Assembly: GCA_002786505.1 (NCBI GenBank)
Contig: PCTK01000246.1
Location: 1-17,374 of the forward strand
Length of the DNA: 17,374 nucleotides
DNA from: Nitrospinae bacterium CG22_combo_CG10-13_8_21_14_all_47_10
GTDB taxonomy: Bacteria; Nitrospinota; Nitrospinia; Nitrospinales; VA-1
Reading direction: 5' to 3'
Positions within the stretch are counted from its first letter, which is position 1; every line of letters starts with the position of its first letter. Below, one piece after another: positions 6,152 to 14,194 of the stretch. Under the pieces are notes generated by a model. That model searched no databases and was not told the DNA's origin. It saw only the letters and a program-made list of their open reading frames with translations. The position numbers were made by a program, and so were the translations under genes.

Positions 6152-7135
6152 ATGAGTGAAGTTCTATCACAGGGCGAGGTCGATGCCTTACTAAGAGGTG
6201 TCGGAGATGGTGAAATTGAGACGGAAACGGATGAAGCTCCGGAAGAAGTCTCTGGCATAGTTCCCTACGACCTCACTAGCCAGGAAAAAATTATCCGTGG
6301 TCGGTTACCGACTCTGGATATCATAAACCAGATGTTTTCCCGGCTTTTCCGGAATACATTTTCCACCTTGATGCGTAAATCCGTTGACGTCAGCACGGTT
6401 TCTACCGATACGATTAAGTTCGGCGACTTTCTCCGGTCTCTTCCTGTGCCTTCCAGTTTGCATATTTTCCGTATGGAGCCTTTGCGCGGCCATGGTTTGA
6501 TAGTTGTTGAAAGCAAATTGGTCTTTGCCGTGGTCGATACATTTTTTGGCGGGTCTGGGGTCAAAGAGGCAAAGATAACGGGCCGGGATTTTAGCGCTAT
6601 TGAAATCAGAATGACTAAGAGCGTTGTATTAAGCGCCCTGGAAGACTTGGAAAAAGCCTGGCGCCCTGTCCATACGGTAACCACAAATTTTGTCCGTTCG
6701 GAAGTTAACCCCCAGTTTGCGGCGATTGTGCCGCCCACCGATATTGTGCTGGTTATTCTGTTCGAAATTGAAATGGAAAACATTTCGGGGACGTTGACAA
6801 TTTGTCTGCCCTATGCGGCGATTGAGCCGGTCATTCCAAAACTTAAAGCCCAGTTCCAGAGTGAAGAGATGGAAGTGGATCAAGTTTGGGTTCGCCGGCT
6901 CAGGACAGAGCTGTTAACTACCGAAGTCGAAGTGATCGCCGAATTGGGAACAACGGTAATCACTCCTAAGGAACTTATGAGCTTCAAGGTGGGCGATACG
7001 TTTACGCTTGGCAATGATGTGACGGATCCGTTAATTTTGAAAGTTGAGCAAAATCCGAAATTTAAGGGGTTCCCCGGTGTTTCCAGGGGAAATAAAGCAA
7101 TACAAATAACTGAAGTGATCGAAAGGGAAGGATAA
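6152..7135 (+). CDS. fliM: Flagellar motor switch protein FliM
   Basis: FliM is the C-ring protein that binds phosphorylated CheY and sets rotation direction. The N-terminus (MSEVLSQGEVDALLRGV, residues 4-16) is the CheY-binding LSQ-E-DALL motif. After an acidic linker the CheC-like middle domain runs from about 45 to 240: it includes YDLTSQEKIIRGRLPTLDIIN and the VVDTFFGGSG motif. The FliN-like surface-antigen domain is at about 250-325. Length (327) is standard. The Shine-Dalgarno is modest (AAGGCGTGA). It lies between fliL and fliN, with fliN starting four bases after its stop, so FliM and FliN are almost certainly translated from one message for C-ring stoichiometry. No odd residues were noted. 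Confidence 0.97.
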   Translation: MSEVLSQGEVDALLRGVGDGEIETETDEAPEEVSGIVPYDLTSQEKIIRGRLPTLDIINQMFSRLFRNTFSTLMRKSVDVSTVSTDTIKFGDFLRSLPVPSSLHIFRMEPLRGHGLIVVESKLVFAVVDTFFGGSGVKEAKITGRDFSAIEIRMTKSVVLSALEDLEKAWRPVHTVTTNFVRSEVNPQFAAIVPPTDIVLVILFEIEMENISGTLTICLPYAAIEPVIPKLKAQFQSEEMEVDQVWVRRLRTELLTTEVEVIAELGTTVITPKELMSFKVGDTFTLGNDVTDPLILKVEQNPKFKGFPGVSRGNKAIQITEVIEREG

Positions 7136-7139
7136 GATT

Positions 7140-7523
7140 ATGGAAGATGAATCCGCCAAAGAGGATTTTGAAGCTCTGGAAGATATCGAAGATATCGACG
7201 AGACGGGAGATGATGATGAGGATATGGAGGAAACGGGAGGGGCCGCGGCTACTACCAAAGAAACCAAAAGCCTGGACCTTATCCTCGACATTCCCCTGAC
7301 TGTTACCGTTGAACTGGGACGAAGCAAAATGTTGATCAACGATCTCCTGCAATTGGGGCAGGGTTCGGTCATAGAACTGACCAAGCTGGTGGGGGAGCCT
7401 TTAGAGGTACTGGTCAATCAGAAACTGGTTGCCCGTGGTGAAGTAGTTGTGGTCAACGAAAAGTTTGGTGTGAGGTTGACCGATATCGTATCACCCATGG
7501 AACGCGTACAATCCCTGGCATAA
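7140..7523 (+). CDS. fliN: Flagellar motor switch protein FliN
   Basis: FliN forms the lower rim of the C-ring and helps dock FliH and export substrates. Of the 127 residues, the first 40 or so are a very acidic tail (EALEDIEDIDETGDDDEDMEE). The SpoA/FliN domain occupies about 45-125: LDLILDIPLTVTVELGRSKM, then LLQLGQGSVIELTKLVGEPLEVLVNQKLVARGEVVVVNEKFGVRLTDIV, the classic FliN signature. The start is four bases after fliM stops, with AAGGGAAGGA upstream. It is the last gene of the first flagellar unit: a hairpin plus T-run begins at its stop codon. The acidic tail is longer and more charged than in the shortest homologues; FliN N-termini generally vary. Confidence 0.97.
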   Translation: MEDESAKEDFEALEDIEDIDETGDDDEDMEETGGAAATTKETKSLDLILDIPLTVTVELGRSKMLINDLLQLGQGSVIELTKLVGEPLEVLVNQKLVARGEVVVVNEKFGVRLTDIVSPMERVQSLA

Positions 7524-7560
7524 ACCGGCCGCATTGAAAGTAAATTGCGGCTGGTTTTTC
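7523..7560 (+). terminator. Intrinsic terminator after fliN
   Basis: An 11-bp GC-rich stem (7523-7533 with 7546-7556, one G-T wobble) around a 12-base loop runs into TTTTT at 7555-7559. It starts at the last base of the fliN stop codon, so readthrough into fliO should be reduced. A second, weaker hairpin (arms 7622-7628 and 7643-7649) lies downstream, followed by interrupted T-runs (7650-7668). Confidence 0.75.
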
Positions 7561-7671
7561 TGGTACTGCCGTGGTTTTTCCCCTCCCTGTTGCACGGGAA
7601 TTTTTCATGCCCTCCTCCTTTTTCACATAAAAAACAAAAAAGATGTGAATTTTGATATTTTTTTTCATTTA

Positions 7672-7686
7672 GGTACAACCTTTGCA
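7672..7686 (+). promoter_or_regulatory. Sigma-54 promoter P2 (fliOPQR-flhB)
   Basis: GGTAC-AACCT-TTGCA carries the invariant GG (7672-7673) and GC (7684-7685) with ten bases between, and a perfect TTGCA -12 box. Transcription would start near 7697, about 58 bases upstream of fliO. It follows the fliN terminator, and its sequence is close to P3 at 11946-11960. The -24 box deviates from TGGCAC at two bases. Confidence 0.72.
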
Positions 7687-7754
7687 ATTTTACGTTCCAA
7701 GACATAAACCTGTCGGTTTTTTGACTGAACTTAAAACAAGCAAGGGTACTGAAA

Positions 7755-9062
7755 ATGAAACGTGCTTTAAGTATTCAATTTCTTGTCGGGATTTTACTAT
7801 TTTCTCTCACCACTCTGGCTGGTGCATCCGGGAAATGGGACTCTCTTAACCTGTTAAAAAATGTAAAAACCAGCAAAGTTGGCGATGGACTCATTGTGCG
7901 GCTTGAGTTTGAAAAACCGGTCGATGACTTTAAAGGACCGGAATTTTTTGACAGGTCTGTGCAAGTTGACTTTCCACTCGCCTTTGTAAAACCTGCGAAA
8001 AAATTTTTTCCTGTGGACAGTCCTGTCCTCGCCAGGGTGTTTGCGGCTCAATACAATGCCAAAACCTTGCGGGTTCGATTTCTTAAGAAAGATGGTTCCG
8101 ATATTCGTGACAGGTTCCACCTTGTCCGGCAGGGCCGGTTTGTAATTGTTCGCCTTGACCATGCGGGGCCTGCTCTCCAAACGAATGCCGCCAGTATGAT
8201 TGAAAGTCATGAAACTGTTGGCGATGAATTGATGAATGAAGACGAGTTGGAAAAATTTTTGGCCCGTGCGTCAGAAAAAATTAGAGATCAGGGCACACAA
8301 AGCACCTCAAATACGACCGAAGAAATAAAAGTAGGAACAAATGGTCAACCCAGGGAAATAGAAAAAGTGGAACCGGGAAATGAAGTTAAGGTGACTCGGG
8401 CTGGAATGGGGGTGGAGCCGATTGTCGAGCAGATCAAAAAAACGGCTTTACCGGATTCCAAAACAGAAAATGAAGTGGGGGAGGAAAAATCAAAATCCGG
8501 GCGATCCACAGAGAAGAAGAGCCCGATGTTTTCCTTGAAAGATTCCCGGCCAACAGGCAAGCCCATTGAACTGGTTCCTTCAAGCATGAAAATGTTTTCC
8601 ATGCTTGCATTGGTTCTGGGGATCATTTTCCTTCTGTTTTTTGGTTTTAAAAAATTTGTTCTTAAAAACACTATGTTTGGAGGCGGCGAAAAACTGGTGA
8701 ATGTTTTGGGAACCGGATTTTTGGGGCCTAAAAAGAACATTGTCCTGGTTGAAGTCGCGGGTGAGGTACTGGTGCTTGGGATGTCTCAAGATCATATAAC
8801 GTTACTCACTAATATTACCGATCCTGAGAAAATAGAAGAAATTAAATCCACAGGCGGCAAGGGGAATAGCGGCCTGAGCTGGAATCAGGCAAACCGCCAG
8901 CCAGAAGTAGCTGGAGCGCCTTCAGGGAAGACGGCGGGCCAGTTTTTAAATTATATGAAACAGTTTTCCGGGTCTGAAAAAATCACCAGGGAAAAGTCTG
9001 TAGCCGATGTGACGGCCCAAATAAGACAGCAAATGGGAAGGTTTAAAAACGCAAGAGCATGA
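7755..9062 (+). CDS. fliO: FliO with N-terminal AMIN-like periplasmic domain
   Basis: FliO is the accessory membrane protein that helps FliP assemble into the export gate. Here it is unusually large: 435 residues against about 100-140 in enterics. It has a signal-like segment (about 1-24), then a beta-rich region (about 28-137) with motifs such as VKTSKVGDGLIVRLEFEKPV and a closing GRFVIVRLDHAG that resemble AMIN domains. A long Glu/Lys/Thr-rich linker follows (about 145-270), then a membrane helix (about 281-300). The FliO core (about 305-365) contains EKLVNVLGTGFLGPKKNIVLVEV and GEVLVLGM, and a polar tail ends the protein. AAGGGT precedes the ATG. Its stop overlaps fliP as ATGA, which fixes it as the first gene of fliO-P-Q-R-flhB. 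The FliO assignment is firm; the AMIN call is by pattern only. Confidence 0.88.
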   Translation: MKRALSIQFLVGILLFSLTTLAGASGKWDSLNLLKNVKTSKVGDGLIVRLEFEKPVDDFKGPEFFDRSVQVDFPLAFVKPAKKFFPVDSPVLARVFAAQYNAKTLRVRFLKKDGSDIRDRFHLVRQGRFVIVRLDHAGPALQTNAASMIESHETVGDELMNEDELEKFLARASEKIRDQGTQSTSNTTEEIKVGTNGQPREIEKVEPGNEVKVTRAGMGVEPIVEQIKKTALPDSKTENEVGEEKSKSGRSTEKKSPMFSLKDSRPTGKPIELVPSSMKMFSMLALVLGIIFLLFFGFKKFVLKNTMFGGGEKLVNVLGTGFLGPKKNIVLVEVAGEVLVLGMSQDHITLLTNITDPEKIEEIKSTGGKGNSGLSWNQANRQPEVAGAPSGKTAGQFLNYMKQFSGSEKITREKSVADVTAQIRQQMGRFKNARA

Positions 9063-9811
9063 ATATGAAAAGAATCAGTCTGCTTTTAATTGTCTTAGGA
9101 ATTTCTGTTGGCATGGTCGCTTCGGCGGAAGCCATTCCACTTCCTTCCCTGCAATTGGGAATGGAGGATGTGGACGACCCTGGAAAAGTTTCCAGCGCTT
9201 TACAGATTCTATTTCTGCTCACCATCCTGACACTGGCTCCATCAATTCTGATCATGACCACCTCCTTCGCCCGGATCATTATTGTTTTATCTTTTCTCCG
9301 GCAGGCGATGGGAACCCAGCAAACGCCACCCACTCAGGTTTTGATCGGATTGGGTTTGTTTTTGACCCTTTTTGTCATGGGGCCGACCTGGAGCGAAATT
9401 AATGAAAAAGCCCTGCAACCTTATTTGAAAGAAGAAATATCCCAGGTGGATGCTTTGAAAATGGCGGAAGCTCCCCTTAAGAGTTTTATGTTACAGCAAA
9501 CCAGGGAGAAAGATCTTTCCTTGTTTGTGAATTTGGGTGATGGAAAGCGGGCCAGTGACAGCGAGGTAGAGATTCAATCCTTGATTCCTGCATTCATCAT
9601 CAGTGAGTTGAAAACGGCATTTCAGATTGGATTTTTGATCTATATTCCTTTTTTGATTCTGGACATGGTCGTGGCCAGCATACTTTTATCTATGGGTATG
9701 ATGATGCTTCCCCCCGTTTTGATTTCTCTTCCATTCAAGTTGATGCTGTTTGTGATGGTGGATGGCTGGTATCTCATTGTCGGCTCATTGATCAAAAGTT
9801 TTGGAGGTTAA
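9059..9811 (+). CDS. fliP: Flagellar export gate protein FliP
   Basis: FliP forms the FliP5-FliQ4-FliR1 core of the flagellar type III export channel. The 250-residue protein begins with a cleavable signal peptide (MNMKRISLLLIVLG... to about 25). It has the hallmark stretch LTILTLAPSILIMTTSFARIIIVLSFLRQAMGTQQTPPTQVLIGLGLFLT (about 55-105). A periplasmic segment follows, and the C-terminal membrane pair includes PAFIISELKTAFQIGFLIYIPFLILDMVVASILLSMGMMMLPPV. The ATG overlaps the fliO stop by four bases (ATGA), giving translational coupling; a second in-frame ATG two codons later is also possible. FliQ starts six bases after the stop. Length and motifs are standard. Confidence 0.97.
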   Translation: MNMKRISLLLIVLGISVGMVASAEAIPLPSLQLGMEDVDDPGKVSSALQILFLLTILTLAPSILIMTTSFARIIIVLSFLRQAMGTQQTPPTQVLIGLGLFLTLFVMGPTWSEINEKALQPYLKEEISQVDALKMAEAPLKSFMLQQTREKDLSLFVNLGDGKRASDSEVEIQSLIPAFIISELKTAFQIGFLIYIPFLILDMVVASILLSMGMMMLPPVLISLPFKLMLFVMVDGWYLIVGSLIKSFGG

Positions 9812-9817
9812 AATTTC

Positions 9818-10087
9818 ATGACACAAGCGTTTATTATTGATTTCGCCATGGAGAGTATTAAAACCACTCTGCTTTTATCCGCGCCCATGCTGGGGTTTGG
9901 ACTGGTGACGGGTCTTGCGGTTTCAATTTTTCAGGCGGTCACCTCAATTCAGGAGTTGACGTTAACCTTCATTCCAAAAATTCTGGCTGTGTTTTTGTCG
10001 GTTCTTTTGTTTTTTCCCTGGCTGATGCAATTGATGATCTCCTTCACTTCCAAAGTTCTTATCAACTTTCCTGAATATATTCAATAA
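9818..10087 (+). CDS. fliQ: Flagellar export gate protein FliQ
   Basis: FliQ is the 89-residue, two-helix hairpin subunit of the export gate, matching the family's usual length. Features include FAMESIKTTLLLSAPMLGFGLVTGLAVSIFQAVTSIQELTLTFIPKILAVFLSVLLFFPWL: two membrane helices joined by the conserved Q-x(2)-T-x-IQE-T-TF-PK turn (about 39-55). GGAGG lies upstream of the ATG, within the fliP end. The stop shares one base with the fliR start (TAATG), so translation of the two is probably coupled. Confidence 0.96.
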   Translation: MTQAFIIDFAMESIKTTLLLSAPMLGFGLVTGLAVSIFQAVTSIQELTLTFIPKILAVFLSVLLFFPWLMQLMISFTSKVLINFPEYIQ

Positions 10088-10863
10088 TGGATATATTCAA
10101 TCTCAATTATGCCGAGTTTGAAAGATTCCTGTTTGTATTTTTCAGAACAGGGGCTCTGATAATTTTTGTGCCGATATTAGGGAGTCGGCAGATTCCCACT
10201 ACCCTGAAGGTCGGATTCATATTCTTTATTGCTATCGTGACTTTTCCGCTGGTGAAGAACCAGCCGTTGCCAGAACCACGTGGACTTGTGGAGTTGGCGA
10301 TTTTTCTCATGATGGATGTGACCATCGGTCTGGCCATAGCTTTTATAGCCCGTCTCATTTTTGCCGCGGTCCAGGTTGCCGGAACGGTTGTGGACTTTCA
10401 GATGGGATTTGGGGTGGTCAACGTTATAGACCCGCAAACCGAAACACAGGTATCGGTTACTGCCCAGTTCCATAATATTCTGGCAGTGTTGATTTTTCTA
10501 GCCACCGACGCGCATCACTTCATCATCCAGGCTATTGTTGATAGTTTTTTTATCCTCAATCCTGCCGAGATTAACTTTGCCAGCATTACCCCGGAATACA
10601 TGCTGTACCTTTTTTCGGGAACTTTTACCACTGCGGTGAAAATTGCGGCTCCCATCATGGCAATTCTTTTCTTTCTAAGTGTTGGGCTGGGTTTGGTTGC
10701 CAGAACGGTCCCTCAAATGAATGTGTTTATTGTGGGGTTCCCTTTGCAAATTGGCGTAGGACTTTTGATGGTTGGCTTGTCGATGTCTTTTTTCAATATC
10801 CTGGTTCAAAATGAGATGTATGAGTTGCCTGTCAAATTCATGGGCTTGCTGAGAGGCTTATAA
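10087..10863 (+). CDS. fliR: Flagellar export gate protein FliR
   Basis: FliR is the single-copy subunit that completes the FliP/FliQ/FliR spiral and contacts FlhB. The 258-residue protein has six or so membrane segments. It shows the family's RTGALIIFVPILGSRQIPTTLKVGF start (about 20-44), the central AGTVVDFQMGFGVVNVIDPQTETQVSV segment (about 98-124) and the late GLVARTVPQMNVFIVGFPLQIGVGL motif (about 199-223). The ATG shares its first base with the fliQ stop. FlhB begins 15 bases after its stop. Size and motifs are ordinary, with no sign of a FliR-FlhB fusion, which some clostridia have. Confidence 0.97.
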   Translation: MDIFNLNYAEFERFLFVFFRTGALIIFVPILGSRQIPTTLKVGFIFFIAIVTFPLVKNQPLPEPRGLVELAIFLMMDVTIGLAIAFIARLIFAAVQVAGTVVDFQMGFGVVNVIDPQTETQVSVTAQFHNILAVLIFLATDAHHFIIQAIVDSFFILNPAEINFASITPEYMLYLFSGTFTTAVKIAAPIMAILFFLSVGLGLVARTVPQMNVFIVGFPLQIGVGLLMVGLSMSFFNILVQNEMYELPVKFMGLLRGL

Positions 10864-10878
10864 ACCTGAGAGAGCGCA

Positions 10879-11946
10879 ATGGCCGAAGACAATAAAGACC
10901 AAAAAACTGAGGAGCCGACATCCAAACGGGTTACCGATACCGAGGAAAAGGGTAATTTTGCCCACAGTCGGGAGATTAATTCTTCATTCATTCTTCTTGC
11001 CGCTCTTCTTGGTTTTATGATTCTGGGAGAACAAAGTACCCGCACTGTGATGGGTTCCTGGAATGGCATGTTCGCTGAATCCTGGGCTTTGCAATTAACC
11101 CCTGAAGAATTATATAAAGTTACTGTAAATGCCATGAAAGCATTTGCCAAGATCGTGGGTCCTTTCCTGATACTTATTATGTTGGCAGGACTGGCTTCCA
11201 ACATTCTTCAAATTGGCGGTTTGCGTTTCTCGTCACATCCGTTGGTCCCAAAATTTAATAAGCTGAATCCACTTACCGGCTTTGGGCGGATTTTTTCGAA
11301 AAACTCCGTCATGGAACTTTTCAAGTCCCTTTTCAAAGTCGGGATCATTTCGGTGATTTCCTATTTTGTCATCAAATCACATTGGAATGAGATTCCCCCT
11401 CTGATGGGGTTCGGAGTGGGACAGATACTTTCATTTATGGGATTCGTGGCCCTGGAAATTATTTTCAATGTTCTGTTGGTCATGATTTTCCTGTCCCTGC
11501 TCGATTTTGCATTCCAAAAATTCACTTACCGTGAAAACCTTCGTATGACCAAGCAGGAAATCAAGGAAGAAAGAAAAGAGACGGATGGTAATCCACAGAT
11601 CAAGCAACGTATTCGAACGGTGCAAATGGAGATGGCACGCAAACGTATGATGTCAGCCGTTCCTTCTGCGGATGTGATCGTGACCAACCCGACTCATATT
11701 TCTGTGGCGATCAAGTACGATACCAATAAATTTGCCGCTCCCTTGGTGGTTGCCAAAGGTGTTGGCCCTATTGCTCTGCGCATCCGGGAGATTGCCAAGG
11801 AAAATGGCGTGCCTCTGGTGGAGGACAAACCTCTGGCACGAACCCTGAACAAAACTGTGCAGGTGGGGCAGATGATCCCGGCAAGTCTCTATAAAGCTGT
11901 GGCGGAGATCCTGGCTTATGTTTATAAGCTCAAACATTTCTCTTAG
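10879..11946 (+). CDS. flhB: Flagellar export switch protein FlhB
   Basis: FlhB is the membrane subunit that switches the export apparatus from rod/hook to filament substrates. The 355-residue protein has a basic/acidic N-terminus (KTEEPTSKRVTD-EEKG, typical of the family) and four membrane helices (about 30-50, 85-110, 145-165, 180-210). Its cytoplasmic autocleaving domain contains NPTH at residues 270-273, where the chain is expected to break between Asn270 and Pro271. The catalytic loop and flanking VIVTNPTHISVAIKYD are intact, so substrate switching should work normally. GAGAGCGCA precedes the ATG weakly. The stop codon overlaps the sigma-54 promoter P3, marking the end of the fliO-flhB unit or a point where readthrough and new initiation meet. 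Confidence 0.97.
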   Translation: MAEDNKDQKTEEPTSKRVTDTEEKGNFAHSREINSSFILLAALLGFMILGEQSTRTVMGSWNGMFAESWALQLTPEELYKVTVNAMKAFAKIVGPFLILIMLAGLASNILQIGGLRFSSHPLVPKFNKLNPLTGFGRIFSKNSVMELFKSLFKVGIISVISYFVIKSHWNEIPPLMGFGVGQILSFMGFVALEIIFNVLLVMIFLSLLDFAFQKFTYRENLRMTKQEIKEERKETDGNPQIKQRIRTVQMEMARKRMMSAVPSADVIVTNPTHISVAIKYDTNKFAAPLVVAKGVGPIALRIREIAKENGVPLVEDKPLARTLNKTVQVGQMIPASLYKAVAEILAYVYKLKHFS

Positions 11947-11960
11947 GTACGAACCTTGCA
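11946..11960 (+). promoter_or_regulatory. Sigma-54 promoter P3 (flhAFG-orf86-fliA)
   Basis: GGTAC-GAACC-TTGCA has the invariant GG (11946-11947) and GC (11958-11959) exactly ten bases apart, and a perfect TTGCA -12 box. Its GG starts on the last base of the flhB stop codon. Transcription would start near 11971, leaving a leader of about 136 bases before flhA. It closely resembles P2 (7672-7686), with the same GGTAC -24 core. Confidence 0.72.
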
Positions 11961-12065
11961 TTTTATCGTTTTTAAAGGAAATTGGGGCAAACGTAACTTT
12001 CGAAAAACTGGACGGGAGCACCTCAAGGCCTTTAGTTAATTGATTTTCTGGCTTTTTGTCATCGT

Positions 12066-12071
12066 TATAAT
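12066..12071 (+). promoter_or_regulatory. Possible secondary -10 box upstream of flhA
   Basis: TATAAT is a perfect sigma-70 -10 hexamer 35 bases upstream of flhA, but the expected -35 position 16-17 bases upstream has no good match to TTGACA. It could give basal transcription of flhA-fliA, or be chance in AT-rich sequence. Confidence 0.25.
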
Positions 12072-12106
12072 GGTGTCAATATTTTGAAAGGTTGAAAGAA
12101 TAGAGC

Positions 12107-14194
12107 ATGGCACAAACGAGTGTTTTAAAACTTATTTCACAAAAGCCGCAGGAACTGATGGTTGGTTTTGGGATCATCACGATTCTTGGTGTCATGGTTA
12201 TGCCGATTCCCACCGTTGTGCTGGATCTTCTGCTTTCTTTCAGCATAACCTTTGCCCTGGTTGTCCTCATGGTGGCGGTATTCATGCTTTCCCCGTTGGA
12301 GTTTTCTGTATTTCCTTCACTTTTACTGATCATTACCCTGCTCAGGCTTTCTTTAAATATTGCTTCGACCCGAATCATTCTTTTAAACGGGGATCAGGGG
12401 AGTTCCGCGGCAGGGCAGGTGATCGAATCTTTTGGCAACTTTGTAGTCGGTGGTAATTATGTGGTGGGTACCGTCATCTTCGTCATTCTGGTGATGATCA
12501 ACTTCATTGTTATTACCAAAGGTTCTGTGCGTACTTCGGAAGTTGCGGCCCGTTTTACTTTGGATGCCATTCCCGGCAAGCAGATGAGTATCGACGCAGA
12601 CTTGAATGCCGGGCTCATTACTGAGCAGGAGGCACGTACACGAAGAAGGAATCTGGAACGGGAAGCGGATTTTTATGGAAGTATGGACGGTTCTATCCGC
12701 TTTGTTCGCGGCGATGCGATCGCGGGTATCCTCATAACTCTGGTTAATATTATTGGCGGCTTTGCCATCGGTGTATTCCAGCAAGGCATGGGAGCTAGCG
12801 AAGCGGCACAGGTTTATACGCTGTTGACCATCGGCGATGGGCTGGTTTCCCAACTCCCGGCACTGGTGGTTTCCACCGCCGCGGGCCTGGTCGTAACCCG
12901 GGCTGTATCGGACAAGAATCTGCCTGGAGAATTGATCAAGCAATTGCTGGATCAGCCTTATGCATTTGTCATCGCGTCAGGCATCTTGTTTTTCTTCGGC
13001 CTGATTCCGGGTCTTCCCCACTTTCCGTTTATTTTATTGTCTATTATGGCGGGTGTCATTGCTTATAAAAAAATTCAGGACAATGAGAAATTCGCACAGA
13101 AGCAACTACGGAAAAAAGAAGAGCAGGCCAAGGTGCCCCTTCCTGAAAAAGTGGAATCCATTCTTCCGCTTGATATCATGGAACTGGAAGTGGGCTATGA
13201 ACTGATTCCCCTCGTTGACGCGGACCGGAATGGTGAGCTTCTTGAGAGGATTAAATCTATTCGCAGACAGTTTGCTCTGGAAATGGGTTTCATCGTTCCG
13301 CCTTTGCATATCAGGGATAACCTGCAATTGAAGTCGAATGAATACGCGGTTCTTATAAAAGGCGTGGATGTTGCTCGTGGCTCCATCATGATGGGAAGGA
13401 TACTGGCCATGAATCCGGGAACGACGGATCGGGAAATTGAAGGCATAAAAACCATCGAGCCTACCTTTGGGTTGCCTGCGGTCTGGATTCCCAGCAGTAA
13501 GAAGCAGGAGGCACAGGTGGCGGGTTATACGGTGGTGGACCCGGCAACGGTTATCACGACTCATATTAAAGAGACGATCAAACGGCACGCGTATGAGCTT
13601 ATGGGTCGGCAAGAGACCCAGGCGCTACTGGATAAATTCAAGGAGACCAATCCCAAGGTGGTTGAAGAGCTTATTCCAAATGCCCTTTCATTGGGTAAGG
13701 TCCAGAGAGTTCTGCAGAACCTTCTTAGAGAACAAATTTCCATCCGTGATCTTAGAACCATCCTGGAAAAACTTTCTGACTATGCCTCTTTGACTCAGGA
13801 TCCAGATGTTTTGACAGAGTATGTACGCCAGGGGTTGGCCCGGCCTATAACCAAACAATACCAATCCAGTGATGGGACACTTTCGGTCATGACTCTGGAC
13901 AGGGGGATTGAAGATGTCATTGAAGGCTCTATACAAAGGTCCGAGACCGGTACATTTCTAGCACTGGAACCAAATGTCGCGGAACGATTCTTGACTCGTC
14001 TAAAAGCGATGATTGAAAAAATTTCTCCCAAAATTGAAACATCGCCGGTTTTGCTGGCTTCCCCTAAATTGAGAATGCATATCCGAAAGTTCACGGAACG
14101 TTTTCTTCCCGATCTGGTTATCATATCGCACAGTGAGGTTGCATCCTCGGTGCAAATTAAAAACCTGGGTATTGTGGATTTAAATGCGAATTAA
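12107..14194 (+). CDS. flhA: Flagellar export gate protein FlhA
   Basis: FlhA forms the nonameric export-gate ring that couples proton flow to secretion and docks chaperone-substrate complexes. The 695-residue protein (family about 690-700) has an eight-helix membrane domain (about 1-320). This contains the FHIPEP-family signature EADFYGSMDGSIRFVRGDAIAG (about 184-205) and PALVVSTAAGLVVTRA (about 253-268). The cytoplasmic domain (about 345-695) includes GYELIPLVD and the LREQISIRDLRTILEKLSDYA segment. A GAAAG tract precedes the ATG. The gene follows P3 and a 160-bp gap after flhB, and its last 11 bases overlap flhF. All expected hallmarks are present. Confidence 0.98.
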   Translation: MAQTSVLKLISQKPQELMVGFGIITILGVMVMPIPTVVLDLLLSFSITFALVVLMVAVFMLSPLEFSVFPSLLLIITLLRLSLNIASTRIILLNGDQGSSAAGQVIESFGNFVVGGNYVVGTVIFVILVMINFIVITKGSVRTSEVAARFTLDAIPGKQMSIDADLNAGLITEQEARTRRRNLEREADFYGSMDGSIRFVRGDAIAGILITLVNIIGGFAIGVFQQGMGASEAAQVYTLLTIGDGLVSQLPALVVSTAAGLVVTRAVSDKNLPGELIKQLLDQPYAFVIASGILFFFGLIPGLPHFPFILLSIMAGVIAYKKIQDNEKFAQKQLRKKEEQAKVPLPEKVESILPLDIMELEVGYELIPLVDADRNGELLERIKSIRRQFALEMGFIVPPLHIRDNLQLKSNEYAVLIKGVDVARGSIMMGRILAMNPGTTDREIEGIKTIEPTFGLPAVWIPSSKKQEAQVAGYTVVDPATVITTHIKETIKRHAYELMGRQETQALLDKFKETNPKVVEELIPNALSLGKVQRVLQNLLREQISIRDLRTILEKLSDYASLTQDPDVLTEYVRQGLARPITKQYQSSDGTLSVMTLDRGIEDVIEGSIQRSETGTFLALEPNVAERFLTRLKAMIEKISPKIETSPVLLASPKLRMHIRKFTERFLPDLVIISHSEVASSVQIKNLGIVDLNAN

